From Actinomycetes bacterium (GTDB lineage: Bacteria > Actinomycetota > Thermoleophilia > UBA2241), in assembly GCA_029547745.1 (NCBI GenBank), contig JAKPOQ010000034.1, positions 1 to 47,748 on the forward strand: 47,748 nt of DNA, given 5' to 3'. Position 1 is the stretch's first letter. The number at the start of each line of letters is the position of its first letter. Of the stretch, positions 29,610-38,586 are shown in pieces. A program made the translations under genes and the position numbers. Below the pieces are notes generated by a model. The model was not told the origin of the DNA and did no database searches. It worked only from the letters and a program-made list of their open reading frames with translations.

Positions 29610-29783
29610 GCGCGTTCGACCATGAGCTCGGTCGGCGGTCGTCGACGGCTTGCGCCCCAGCATCAGCGTCCGTCCGCTGTCACCGGACCGCCTTGTACCG
29701 GATCTTCACCTTCCCGCCGTCCTTCGCTCTGGTGTGCACCGCGCGGTGTGCACGGCTCGCATGATCCACAGAAGGGGAGCACG

Positions 29784-30734
29784 ATGACACCGTCGAGGCA
29801 TCCTGACATGTTGTATCGCGACCTCGGCTCCACGGGCGAGAAGGTGTCGGCCATCGGCCTGGGTGGCTTCCACCTCGGCAAGCCCGAGGTGGACGAGGCG
29901 CTCGCCATCCGCATCGTGCGCACGGCGGTCGACGAGGGCGTCACCTTCCTCGACAACTGCTGGGACTACAACGACGGTCTCAGCGAGATCCGCATGGGGA
30001 AGGCGCTGCGCGACGGCTACCGCGAGCGCGTCTTCCTGATGACGAAGGTCGACGGGCGGACGAAGAGGGAGGCGGCGAAGCAACTCGACGAGTCGCTTCG
30101 CCGCCTCCAGGTCGACTGCATCGACCTCGTGCAGCACCATGAGGTCCTGCGCTTCGAGGACCCGCACCGTATCTTCCGCGAGGGCGGGGCGAACGAGGCC
30201 CTCATCGAGGCCCGTGAAGCCGGCAAGCTCCGCTTCATCGGCTTCACGGGCCACAAGGACCCCGCCATCCACCTGCACACGCTGGAGGTCGCGGAACAGT
30301 ACGGGTCCAGGTTCGACGCCGTGCAGATGCCCCTCAGCTTGCTCGACGCCCACTACCGCAGCTTCGCCGAGCATGTGGTGCCGTACCTCGTCGAACGCGG
30401 CATCGCCGTCCTCGGCATGAAGAGCATGGCCGCCGGCTACCTGCTCAAAGCGGGAGTGGTGACGCCCGTCGAGTGTCTCCACTACGCCCTCGACCTGCCG
30501 ACCTCGGTCGTGATCACCGGCATCGACAGTCTGGAGTTGCTCGAACAGGCGCTCACCGCCGTGCGGACGTTCGCGCCCCTCAGCGCCGAGCGCCGTGCCG
30601 AGCTGCTCGCGAGGACGGCAGCGGCCGGCGGCGACGGCGCCCTCGAGCCCTTCAAGACCACTTCGCTCTTCGACGCGACGGCCGCCGACCCGTCGCTGCT
30701 CGGCGAGGAAGAGAGGCGAAAGCCGACAACGTGA
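29784..30734 (+). CDS. Aldo/keto reductase
   Basis: This 316-residue protein is an aldo/keto reductase, an NADPH-linked reductase with a TIM barrel. It opens LYRDLGSTGEKVSAIGLGGF. The tetrad positions are seen as GVTFLDNCWDYND (Asp/Tyr), FLMTKVDGR (Lys) and IDLVQHHEV (His). The family usually has a DTA motif where this has DNCWDYN. The C-terminus has FEPFKTT-like residues and no cluster cysteines. The ATG at 29784 has AAGGGGAG upstream. A stretch of about 170 bp after the tRNAs precedes it without a recognisable gene. The substrate is unknown; the next gene is a GH65 enzyme, so a sugar or sugar aldehyde is possible. Confidence 0.92.
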   Translation: MTPSRHPDMLYRDLGSTGEKVSAIGLGGFHLGKPEVDEALAIRIVRTAVDEGVTFLDNCWDYNDGLSEIRMGKALRDGYRERVFLMTKVDGRTKREAAKQLDESLRRLQVDCIDLVQHHEVLRFEDPHRIFREGGANEALIEAREAGKLRFIGFTGHKDPAIHLHTLEVAEQYGSRFDAVQMPLSLLDAHYRSFAEHVVPYLVERGIAVLGMKSMAAGYLLKAGVVTPVECLHYALDLPTSVVITGIDSLELLEQALTAVRTFAPLSAERRAELLARTAAAGGDGALEPFKTTSLFDATAADPSLLGEEERRKPTT

Positions 30735-30849
30735 CGATCCTGCCCGGCAAGGCCGCCCTCACAGTCTGGTCGGACGACCTTTGCCGTCTCGCAATGGCCG
30801 GCGTGCGGCCGTCGCCCTGTCTCCGGAACCCCCGCGCGGTCCGACACGA

Positions 30850-30855
30850 TACACT
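30850..30855 (+). promoter_or_regulatory. Possible -10 box of the GH65 gene
   Basis: TACACT lies 82 bp before the start codon. There is no clear -35. A separate promoter would fit the 203-bp gap after the reductase gene, which holds no gene of its own. Confidence 0.35.
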
Positions 30856-30937
30856 CAGGCGAGGATGTCGTCTTCGTAGTGATGGCGCCCGACGTGCTCG
30901 TCATCACCCCGTCGGGTGCAGCGCTGAGGGGGCTGTG

Positions 30938-33391
30938 ATGTCTTGTATCAGACCCATGGGCAAGACCGTGCCCGGCGACGGCTGGTCGCTCGTCTACGAC
31001 GGCCTCGACCCGCAGCGCGAGGGCCTGCGCGAGGCGCTGTGCACCCTCGGTAACGGCTACGTGGCGACGAGAGGAGCGGCGCCCGAGTCACGGGCCGACG
31101 GTGTCCACTACCCGGGGACCTACTTCGCCGGCGTGTACGACCGCCTGATATCCGAGGTCGAGGGTCGGCAGGTCGAGAACGAGGACCTCGTCAATGCGCC
31201 CAACTGGCTGCCGTTGACCTTCCGTGTCGAGGGCGGGCCGTGGCTCGAGCTGGGTGCGATGGAGGTGCTCGGGTACCGTCAGGAGCTGGACCTTCGGCAG
31301 GGCCTGCTCATCCGTACGTTCCGTGTCCGCGACGACCGGGGACGCACGACGGCGGTCAAGCAGCGGCGTGTCGTCAGCATGCACGACGAGCATCTCGCCG
31401 GCTTGGAGACCACGCTGACGGCGGAGGACTGGAGCGGCGCCCTCGAGATCGTGTCGGGGCTTGACGCGGCGGTCGAGAACGCCGGCGTCGAGCGCTACCG
31501 CGTCCTGCGCGGCGACCACATCCAGAAGCCCGTGCTGATGACGCCGCGCGACGACGTCGTCGCACTCGTCGCGCCGACGACTGACTCGCGTGTGCGGATC
31601 GCCGAGGCGTGTCGTACTCGCGTGTACGTGGCCGGCAGAGAAGAGGCGGTCGCGCGCGAGACGCGGCGGCGCGCCCGCGCCGTCGAGCAGCGTCTGACCG
31701 TGCCGGTCGAGCCCGGCAGCGTCGTCACCGTCGACAAGGCGGTAGCTCTGTTCACCTCACGGGACAGGGCGACGTACCGGCCGCTTCTCCAGGCTTGCGA
31801 ACGTGTTGCCGAGGCCCCGGGCTTCGACGAGCTGCTTCGGGATCATCGCATGGTCTGGAAGCACCAGTGGGAGCGTTTCGACACGCGCCTCGAACTCACC
31901 CGCGAGTCCGACGCCCAGCTTGTGCTTCGTCTCCATATCTTCCACCTGCTGCAGACGACGTCCGAGAGGTCCGTCGACGTCGATGCGGGGATCCCGGCGC
32001 GGGGACTGCACGGCGAGGCGTACCGCGGTCATGTCTTCTGGGACGAACTCTTCATCCTCCCCCTGCTCGACCTGCACCTTCCGGTCCTCAGCCGCGCTCA
32101 CATCGGCTACCGTTTCCATCGCCTTCCGGCTGCCCGCCGGCGAGCGCGTGAACAAGGCTGTCGCGGGGCTCTCTTCCCGTGGCAGAGCGGCAGCGACGGG
32201 CGCGAGGAGAGCCAGTCGTGGCACCTGAACCCGCGATCTGGCCGCTGGATCCGCGACAACTCGCATCTCCAGCGGCACATCAATGTCGCCGTCGCCTGGG
32301 ACGCCTGGCACCACTACCAGGTGACGGGCGACCTGACCTTTTTGCGCTTCCGCTCGGGTCCGATCATCCTCGAGGCCGCCCGCGCCATGGCGTCTCTCGC
32401 CACCTACAACGGTGACAGGAAGCGCTACGAGATCCGTCGCGTCATGGGTCCGGACGAGTACCACGACGCATACCCGGACGCGGATGAGCCCGGCCTGAAC
32501 AACAACGCGTACACGAACGTGATGACCGTCTGGTGCCTGTGCAAGGCGCTGGAGATCCTCGACCTGCTGGCCGAGTACCAGCGTCGGGAGCTCTGGGACG
32601 AGCTGCACCTGACGGCGGCCGAGGTGGAGCGTTGGGAGGACGTCTCGAGGAAGATGTTCGTGCCGTTCCACCGTGACGGGGTCATCAGCCAGTTCGAGGG
32701 ATACGAGGACCTGGAGGAGCTCGACTGGGAGAAGTACAGGGGGCGCTACGGCGACATCATGAGGCTGGACCGTATCCTCGAGGCCGAAGGCGACACGCCG
32801 AACCGCTACAAGGCCTGCAAGCAGGCCGACGTTCTCATGCTCTTCTACCTCCTGTCCGCGGAGGAGCTCGCCGAGCTCTTCGCGAGGATCGGCTACGAGT
32901 TCGACGCGCCCCGTGACATCCCGAAGAACGTCGATTACTACCTGGAGCGGACCTCACATGGGTCGACGCTCTCGGCACTCGTCCATTCGTGGGTGCTCTC
33001 GCGCCGCGACCGTGAACGCTCGTGGCGTCTCTTCCTGGCCGCCCTGCACAGCGACGTGGACGATGTGCAGGGCGGGACGACGGCCGAAGGCATCCACCTG
33101 GGCGCCATGGCGGGGACCGTCGACCTTCTGCAGCGCTGCTACTGCGGCATCGAGGTGCGCGAGGACGTGCTCTGGCTGAACCCTCGCCTCCCCGAGGAGA
33201 TGACGCGCCTGCGCATGCCGCTGCACTACCGCGGCCACAGGATCGACCTGACGGTGACGGCCAACGAGCTGCAGGTCAGGGTGTTGCCGGGAGTCCCGGG
33301 GCGAGTCCGGGTCGGAGTGCGTGGCGAGGTGCTCGAGATGGAGGCCGGCGAGACACGGCGCGTCGGTTTGGGGCAAGCCGGCCATTGGTGA
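30938..33391 (+). CDS. Glycoside hydrolase family 65 protein (disaccharide phosphorylase-like)
   Basis: This 817-residue GH65 enzyme resembles maltose, trehalose and kojibiose phosphorylases. The N-terminal beta-sandwich starts WSLVYDGLDPQREGLREALC with the conserved LGNGYVATRG. The (alpha/alpha)6 barrel has GLHGEAYRGHVFWDELFILP and ends in the active site motif VMGPDEYHD, whose Glu (507) is the general acid by family pattern, then LNNNAYTNVMTVW. The phosphate-site region is RTSHGSTLSALVHSW. The C-terminal beta-domain has YRGHRIDLTVTANELQVRVL. Phosphorolysis rather than hydrolysis is inferred. ATG 30938 is used; an ATG at 30956 is possible. Confidence 0.93.
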   Translation: MSCIRPMGKTVPGDGWSLVYDGLDPQREGLREALCTLGNGYVATRGAAPESRADGVHYPGTYFAGVYDRLISEVEGRQVENEDLVNAPNWLPLTFRVEGGPWLELGAMEVLGYRQELDLRQGLLIRTFRVRDDRGRTTAVKQRRVVSMHDEHLAGLETTLTAEDWSGALEIVSGLDAAVENAGVERYRVLRGDHIQKPVLMTPRDDVVALVAPTTDSRVRIAEACRTRVYVAGREEAVARETRRRARAVEQRLTVPVEPGSVVTVDKAVALFTSRDRATYRPLLQACERVAEAPGFDELLRDHRMVWKHQWERFDTRLELTRESDAQLVLRLHIFHLLQTTSERSVDVDAGIPARGLHGEAYRGHVFWDELFILPLLDLHLPVLSRAHIGYRFHRLPAARRRAREQGCRGALFPWQSGSDGREESQSWHLNPRSGRWIRDNSHLQRHINVAVAWDAWHHYQVTGDLTFLRFRSGPIILEAARAMASLATYNGDRKRYEIRRVMGPDEYHDAYPDADEPGLNNNAYTNVMTVWCLCKALEILDLLAEYQRRELWDELHLTAAEVERWEDVSRKMFVPFHRDGVISQFEGYEDLEELDWEKYRGRYGDIMRLDRILEAEGDTPNRYKACKQADVLMLFYLLSAEELAELFARIGYEFDAPRDIPKNVDYYLERTSHGSTLSALVHSWVLSRRDRERSWRLFLAALHSDVDDVQGGTTAEGIHLGAMAGTVDLLQRCYCGIEVREDVLWLNPRLPEEMTRLRMPLHYRGHRIDLTVTANELQVRVLPGVPGRVRVGVRGEVLEMEAGETRRVGLGQAGHW

Positions 33392-33495
33392 GCGCGGGGC
33401 CTTGCCGGTCGGCCAGTCGTCAGGCCGGGCGAGGCCGGCGTCACGCCGCCGTGGATGACAGAGTCAGTCTGGCTCGGAGCCCGACCAGTATCCAG

Positions 33496-33903
33496 ATGGC
33501 CGAGCTGTTCACCAGGGTCGACATCCTCGCGCAGATCCGGGGGCTGAAGAGACACGACACGAAGGACAGCATGTTCCTCATCTTCGTCGCCACTCACGGC
33601 TGGACGATCGCCGACCGCGGCAGTCTGCTCGAGGGCGACGAGGACGCCTACGACTCCGGCAGGCGCCGGGGTCGCGACCCGTGGGACGAGCTCCTCTTCA
33701 CCTTCTACAGCAACGGCAAGACGCTCGCGAACGTCATCGTCGACACCGATGGTGATGGCCGGGTCTCGGTGGAGGAGTCGTTCGCCTGGGCCGTGGGCGC
33801 ACAAAAAGCAGCGCTGCCGAAGGTCGTCGCCTGGGGCGGCGGCCCGTGCGCTCAGTACATGTACGACGGCATCGAGGGAGAGACGTTCCTGCCCCAGCAG
33901 TGA
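33496..33903 (+). pseudogene. Truncated caspase/legumain-like protein with an EF-hand
   Basis: This 135-residue frame starts LFTRVDILAQIRGLKRHDTK and continues FLIFVATHGWTIADRG. The strand-THG pattern is that of the catalytic His of caspase-like/C13-type peptidases. The segment DTDGDGRVSVEESFAWAV is a canonical EF-hand calcium loop, seen in relatives where a cluster of residues follows the peptidase core. The N-terminal half of the fold, and a clear Cys after the His, are missing, although GGGPCAQY holds one. A GTG at 33451 would add 15 residues. It lies 104 bp after the GH65 gene. It is probably a remnant, less likely a small calcium-binding protein. Confidence 0.5.
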
Positions 33904-33962
33904 CGCGTATGGCCAGGAGACCCGTGCTGTGCGGGCGCGGAGGCGAGGATCCTGGTAGACGA

Positions 33963-34002
33963 GGCTTGGGCGCAGCGGGGCTTGCCCCGCTGCGCCCAAG
34001 CC
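33963..34002. terminator. Strong bidirectional hairpin
   Basis: Perfect 18-bp arms GGCTTGGGCGCAGCGGGG and complement flank CTTG. It lies between the convergent EF-hand remnant and TetR genes. The TetR stop codon touches its edge. Confidence 0.8.
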
Positions 34003-34721
34003 TACTCGACGCCGTTCTCGCCCAGCCGGCCTTCGGTCCTGATGCGGCCGTCGAGCACGGCCGAGACGAAGAGGTCGAGCAGGGCGAAGACGCGGTCGCT
34101 GTCGACGGATGCGGGGTCGAGGCTGCATTGAATCGAGATGCCGTCGATGACCGCCATGACCAGTGCCGGCAGTGCTGCGACATCCTGGCGGTCCTGATAG
34201 GCGGGTATGGAGCCGAGGTCCTCGTCCATGCCTGTCTGCGTGAGCATGAGCTTGCGGTAATGCGCATACAGTGTGGCAAAGCGCTCCCGTAGCACGGGGT
34301 CTTTGAGGACGTGCGGCATGAGCTCGTACATGCCGAGCGTTAGCTCCCGGTCAGTGGCGAGATTGTCCAGAGTCCGGATGAGGACGTGTCGGCGCTGCTC
34401 ACCGGCCGGCGCAGCGGCCGCGTGCGCGGTGAGCTTCTCGAAGATGTCCTCGCCGAGATCGTCGAAGAGAGCATTGACGAGGCCGGCCTTGCTTCCGAAG
34501 TGCCGCGTGATCGTCGCCCGGTCCTCGCCGGCCTCGAGTGCGACCGCCTCGAGGGTGACAGCGGCGTAACCTCTAGCGAGGAGCAGGGCGCGGGCGGCGC
34601 GGAGGATGTTGTGGGCCGTCGGCGAGAGCTCGTCGAGCCAGGCGCCCATCGGGCTCGCCGGGTAGGGGGCAGGAGCTGCGGGCGGCCTGCCCCTGCGCCC
34701 GCCGGCCTTCTCGTCGGCCAT
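34002..34721 (-). CDS. TetR-family transcriptional regulator
   Basis: This 239-residue repressor type has an N-terminal tail rich in Pro, Gly and Arg (1-30). The TetR helix-turn-helix follows: HNILRAARALLLARGYAAVT, LEAVALEAGEDRATITRHFG and SKAGLVNALFDDLGED, at about 38-90. The ligand-binding helical domain spans about 95-235. AAGGAGG lies 5 bp upstream of the ATG at 34721. It is divergent from a CocE-type hydrolase operon, and the plus-strand promoter (34731-34758) begins 10 bp from its start codon, so it may control that operon. The ligand is unknown. Confidence 0.92.
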   Translation of the reverse strand: MADEKAGGRRGRPPAAPAPYPASPMGAWLDELSPTAHNILRAARALLLARGYAAVTLEAVALEAGEDRATITRHFGSKAGLVNALFDDLGEDIFEKLTAHAAAAPAGEQRRHVLIRTLDNLATDRELTLGMYELMPHVLKDPVLRERFATLYAHYRKLMLTQTGMDEDLGSIPAYQDRQDVAALPALVMAVIDGISIQCSLDPASVDSDRVFALLDLFVSAVLDGRIRTEGRLGENGVE

Positions 34722-34730
34722 TTTTCCTCC

Positions 34731-34758
34731 TTGACAAGGTCGAATCCGTTTCTATCTT
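34731..34758 (+). promoter_or_regulatory. Promoter of the CocE/solute-binding operon
   Basis: -35 TTGACA (34731-34736), 16-bp spacer and -10 TATCTT (34753-34758) are the best consensus promoter in the window. It lies between the divergent TetR gene and the hydrolase gene, with a leader of about 215 bp that holds no gene I recognise. Confidence 0.7.
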
Positions 34759-34981
34759 AGGCCACGAACGGCTCCGGCCGGCAGTCGCATGCAGTTCCTC
34801 GCCGGGCCTGACTGCGGCCCCCACACGCATCTCCTCCGGTCGGCGCGATGACCACCGCTCTGTCGGATCTCCTCGCCTTCGACGTCGGGCATGGGTCTGC
34901 TCGCAGGACGCTGGGGCGGCGAGATGAGGGCGGAGCGCCTTCGATGGGGCGCCGGGCACGGCGTCCGGAAAGGTGGGCTGT

Positions 34982-36673
34982 ATGCCGTACCAGATGAACT
35001 ACCTGGAACCTGCGCCACTCGATCCGCGAGCCGAACAGTCCATGGCGCCCATGCGTGACGGAGTCCGTCTGGCGACGGACGTCTACCTCCCTGACCGACC
35101 GGGTCGGGCACCGGCGGTGCTCGTACGGCTGCCCTACGACAAGTGTGGCCGCTACACGTTCATGCCGCAGCTCGCGCCCTGGTTCAACGACCGCGGGTAC
35201 GTGTTCGTCGCCCAGGACGTGCGCGGCAAGTTCCGCTCCGAGGGCGAGACGCTGCCCTTCGTGCACGAGATCGAGGACGGCTTCGACACCCTCGAATGGA
35301 TCACATCCCAGCCCTGGTCGAACGGTGTCGTCGGGATGTGGGGCGACTCTTACTTCGGGTTCACGCAGTGGGCCGCGGTGGCGAGTGGGCATCCGGCCCT
35401 CAAGGCGATCGTTCCGCGGGTCACCGGCACGGACCTCTTCGCGTCCATGCACTCGGGGAGCGGCCGCGTGCCGGAGCTGTACATGGCCGACTACCTGGCG
35501 CACTTTTGGCTCGACAAGCTCGTCTATGACTTTCCGGTCGACTGGAGCCGTCGCCCGCTGGCTCGTGTCTTTGATGAAGCCTACGAACATCTCGGTCGCC
35601 GGTGCGCCGCCGTCGACCGCTGGATCCTGGACCCTGCGGGGCGGGATTCGTCGATCTATCCGCCCGGGTCTCATCCGTTCGAATGCTTGCGTGTCCCTGT
35701 GTTGCACTCGGTAGGGTGGTTCGACAATGTCCTTCCGCTGTCGATGAGCGATTACTCGGTGCTGTGCCTGCGACCGGACAAGGCCCCGCTCCAGTACCTG
35801 ATCGCGGACGCGACGGACCATGAGAACTACCATCTTCGCCAGTTCCCGGTGGTGCCTGAGGAAGATCACGACGTGGACGACGATGCGCTGCAGCGCATGC
35901 TGCCGTCTCTCACGGCGCCGGCGCTTGACTTCTTCGACGTCTTCCTCAAGAGGAACCGCAGGGCGCAGGATGTTCCACGCGTGCGCTGGTTCCTCGGTCA
36001 CGGCGAGTGGCGCGAGGCGCCGTGGTGGCCGCCTCCCGGCGCCCGCGAGATGCGTCTGTACCTGGCGTCGGCGGGCCGGGCGACGGCAGGCGTCGAGGGC
36101 GGCGCGTTGGCTGCTACGTCGTCGGCGCGACGGGAGTCTGTACGGTGGGTCCACGACCCCGAGCGTCTCGTTCCTTCGGCGCTTCTCGATGCGTTCTCCC
36201 AGATCAAGGAGTGGCCCGACGAATGCGAGATCGAGGGGCGGGACGACGTTCTGACGTTCACCGGCGAGCCGCAGCGCGCAGCGCTCGACCTCGCCGGTCC
36301 GCTCTCGGCCACCCTGGCTGTCGGCTCCTCGGCGTCCTCGATGCACCTCTTCGTCAAGCTGCTCGACGTCGCGCCGGACGGCAGCGCGCGGGCGATCGCC
36401 CGGGGCCAGGCCCACGTTGTGGGCCCGGACCCGGAGCGGCCCGCGCGCGTCGACCTTGCCCACACCGGCTATCGCGTGCAGGCGGGACACCGCCTGCGCC
36501 TGCACGTCGCCTCGAGTGACTTCCCGCTGTATCTGCCACATCCCGGCACCGACGAAGATCCGTGGTTCGCGACCTCGACGGTGCAGAACGACCAACTGCT
36601 CGTGACGGGCGGCAGCGTCGGGTCGTTCGTCAGCCTGACCGTCATGGAAGGGGGAGAAAGGAGTTCGCGATGA
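34982..36673 (+). CDS. CocE/NonD-type hydrolase (X-Pro dipeptidyl-peptidase S15 family)
   Basis: This 563-residue alpha/beta hydrolase cleaves ester or X-Pro peptide bonds. The S15 core begins MRDGVRLATDVYLPDRPGRA, with VLVRLPYDKCGRYTF. The nucleophile elbow is GMWGDSYFGFTQW (S123). LHSVGWFDNVLPLSMSDYSV and IADATDHENYH hold the Asp/His region. The C-terminal jelly-roll domain spans about 330-563 (SMHLFVKLLDVAPDGSARAI). ATG 34982 is chosen over GTG 34973, with AAAGGTGG upstream. Its stop overlaps the start of the solute-binding gene as ATGA, so they form an operon. Confidence 0.92.
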   Translation: MPYQMNYLEPAPLDPRAEQSMAPMRDGVRLATDVYLPDRPGRAPAVLVRLPYDKCGRYTFMPQLAPWFNDRGYVFVAQDVRGKFRSEGETLPFVHEIEDGFDTLEWITSQPWSNGVVGMWGDSYFGFTQWAAVASGHPALKAIVPRVTGTDLFASMHSGSGRVPELYMADYLAHFWLDKLVYDFPVDWSRRPLARVFDEAYEHLGRRCAAVDRWILDPAGRDSSIYPPGSHPFECLRVPVLHSVGWFDNVLPLSMSDYSVLCLRPDKAPLQYLIADATDHENYHLRQFPVVPEEDHDVDDDALQRMLPSLTAPALDFFDVFLKRNRRAQDVPRVRWFLGHGEWREAPWWPPPGAREMRLYLASAGRATAGVEGGALAATSSARRESVRWVHDPERLVPSALLDAFSQIKEWPDECEIEGRDDVLTFTGEPQRAALDLAGPLSATLAVGSSASSMHLFVKLLDVAPDGSARAIARGQAHVVGPDPERPARVDLAHTGYRVQAGHRLRLHVASSDFPLYLPHPGTDEDPWFATSTVQNDQLLVTGGSVGSFVSLTVMEGGERSSR

Positions 36674-38523
36674 GGGACAACGCAGCGTCGCCCATCCACC
36701 TCAGGATCGCCGTCACGGCGGCCGTCGTCCTGGTCTTGGCCTTGGGCGCCGGGCTCGCGGACTCCGCGGTCGCGGAGTCCGCGAGCCCGGCGCCGTCCGG
36801 CGGCAAGGTGACGCTGCACATCGGCGTCACCGGCGACGCCGACACGCTCAACCCTAACCTCATGCTCGAGACGCTGTCGTTCGAGACCGTCACGATGACC
36901 TACAACCTGCTCTTCGACCTCGACCTCAAGGGCAAGCCGCGGGCACAGCTTGCGGCCGAGATACCGACGAAGGAGAACGGCGGCATCTCGGCCGACGGGA
37001 AGACGTGGACGATCAAGCTACGTCCGGACGTGAAATGGAGCGACGGACAGCCCCTGACGGCCGAAGACGTCGCCTGGACGTTCGAGTTCTACCGCACCAA
37101 CGTCGACGTGCTGCCAAACATGAGCCTGGGGATCGCTGGCGTGAAGAAGACCAGCGCCCTCGATGGGACCACCGTGCGAATGCGGCTCTCGGCGCCTCGG
37201 GCGGACCTCCTGTATGGCTATCTGCCTGTCCTGCCCAAACACGTCTGGGAGGATGTGCCCCCAGATTTGGCCGGCAGCACATACGAGAACAAGCCGCCGC
37301 TGGCCGGCAGCGGCCCGTTCACGGTCACGGAGTGGAAGTCCGGCTCGTACTTGCGCATGGAGCGCAATCCCTACTATTGGGGGAAGCAGCCGGCGATCGA
37401 CGAGATCGTGTACCGCATCTACACGAACCCGGAGACGATGAGCGCCGACCTCGAGGCGGGGACGATCGACGCGGCCCAAGGCTTCTTGCCGGCGCAGTTC
37501 GACGTCGTCGGCGCCCTGCCCGGCATCGAGGCGATCGCCTACAACTACCGGAACTGGGACTACCTTTGCTTCAACTGCTACGAAGGATCGCCGACGGCCG
37601 GCCATCCCGTGCTGCGGGACCCGGCCTTTCGCCATGCGCTCAACTACGCGGTCGACCGCGAGAAGCTCGCCAAGGTCGCCTACTACGGCTTCGCCGATCC
37701 GGCGACCTCGATCATGACACCGGACACGTGGACCGACCCGGACTACCATTGGGAGCCCGGCGCCGACGTCGCGTACACCTTCGACATCGCCAAAGCGAAC
37801 CGGCTTCTCGACGAGGCAGGCTACACGAAGGGGGCCGACGGCCTCCGGCAGTACGAGGGCAAGCCGATCACCCTTCGCTTCTGGGTACTCTCCGACAGCA
37901 TCCAGGAACAGACCACCGGCAAGCTCATCACCGGGTGGCTCCGCGAGCTCGGGCTCAAGATCAAGCTCGAGGTCATCGACACCGGCGCGCTGGTCTCGCG
38001 CGTCTACAATTACAAGGGAAACACGTACGCGCCCGACTTCGACATGTTCATCTGGTATTGGGACGGCTTCTCCGACCCGAGCTATACGCTCAGTACGTTC
38101 CAGACATCGGCGATCGGTGGCAACAACGAGCCCGGCTGGTCGAACGAGGAGTTCGACGCCTTGTGGGTCAAGCAGGCGCGGACCCTCGACCTCCAGCAGC
38201 GAGCCGAGGTGATCTGGCGGATGCAGGAGATCTTTTACGATGAGACGCCGCACATGGCGCTCGTGTACCCGCGTTACCTGCAGGCGTACAACACTGAGGA
38301 CTGGGAAGGCTGGACGCGTGTCCAGAACGGGAACGGCCCGGTCTTCTGGGCCGTCGACAACCAGGACACGTACGTCAACCTGAGGCCGGCGACGGCCTCT
38401 GAGGAGGCCGGGGGTGGAACGTCTGCCGTCATGTGGATCGCCGTCATCGCCGTCGCCGCGGCGGTCATCGCGTTCGTGGTCGTGATGCTCCTGCGCCACG
38501 GGGGAAAGACGGAGGAGGAGTGA
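36670..38523 (+). CDS. Family 5 solute-binding protein with C-terminal membrane anchor
   Basis: This 617-residue peptide/nickel/oligosaccharide-type binding protein (SBP_bac_5) has an N-terminal signal sequence (about 10-32, LRIAVTAAVVLVLALGAGLA). The lobes include GVTGDADTLNPNLMLETLSF, WTIKLRPDVKWSDGQPLTAE and DPAFRHALNYAVDREKLAKV. The end is SAVMWIAVIAVAAAVIAFVV, a transmembrane helix followed by a basic tail, so the protein is anchored from its C-terminus rather than by a lipobox. No permease or ATPase gene lies in the operon. Its ATG overlaps the CocE stop. A 24-bp perfect inverted repeat lies in the signal-peptide region (36745-36794). Confidence 0.92.
   Translation: MRDNAASPIHLRIAVTAAVVLVLALGAGLADSAVAESASPAPSGGKVTLHIGVTGDADTLNPNLMLETLSFETVTMTYNLLFDLDLKGKPRAQLAAEIPTKENGGISADGKTWTIKLRPDVKWSDGQPLTAEDVAWTFEFYRTNVDVLPNMSLGIAGVKKTSALDGTTVRMRLSAPRADLLYGYLPVLPKHVWEDVPPDLAGSTYENKPPLAGSGPFTVTEWKSGSYLRMERNPYYWGKQPAIDEIVYRIYTNPETMSADLEAGTIDAAQGFLPAQFDVVGALPGIEAIAYNYRNWDYLCFNCYEGSPTAGHPVLRDPAFRHALNYAVDREKLAKVAYYGFADPATSIMTPDTWTDPDYHWEPGADVAYTFDIAKANRLLDEAGYTKGADGLRQYEGKPITLRFWVLSDSIQEQTTGKLITGWLRELGLKIKLEVIDTGALVSRVYNYKGNTYAPDFDMFIWYWDGFSDPSYTLSTFQTSAIGGNNEPGWSNEEFDALWVKQARTLDLQQRAEVIWRMQEIFYDETPHMALVYPRYLQAYNTEDWEGWTRVQNGNGPVFWAVDNQDTYVNLRPATASEEAGGGTSAVMWIAVIAVAAAVIAFVVVMLLRHGGKTEEE
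36745..36794 (+). repeat. 24-bp perfect inverted repeat in coding sequence
   Basis: Arms GGCGCCGGGCTCGCGGACTC... (36745-36768) and the exact complement (36771-36794) flank only GT. It encodes the end of the signal peptide and the linker (GLADSAVAESASPAP) of the solute-binding protein. It would fold into a very stable mRNA hairpin or DNA cruciform. Confidence 0.95.
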
Positions 38524-38586
38524 TCGCCTCCAAGCGTTGGCGATGGCCAGAGGTACGTGAGGGCGACTGCGAGGAGGCTGTGACCG

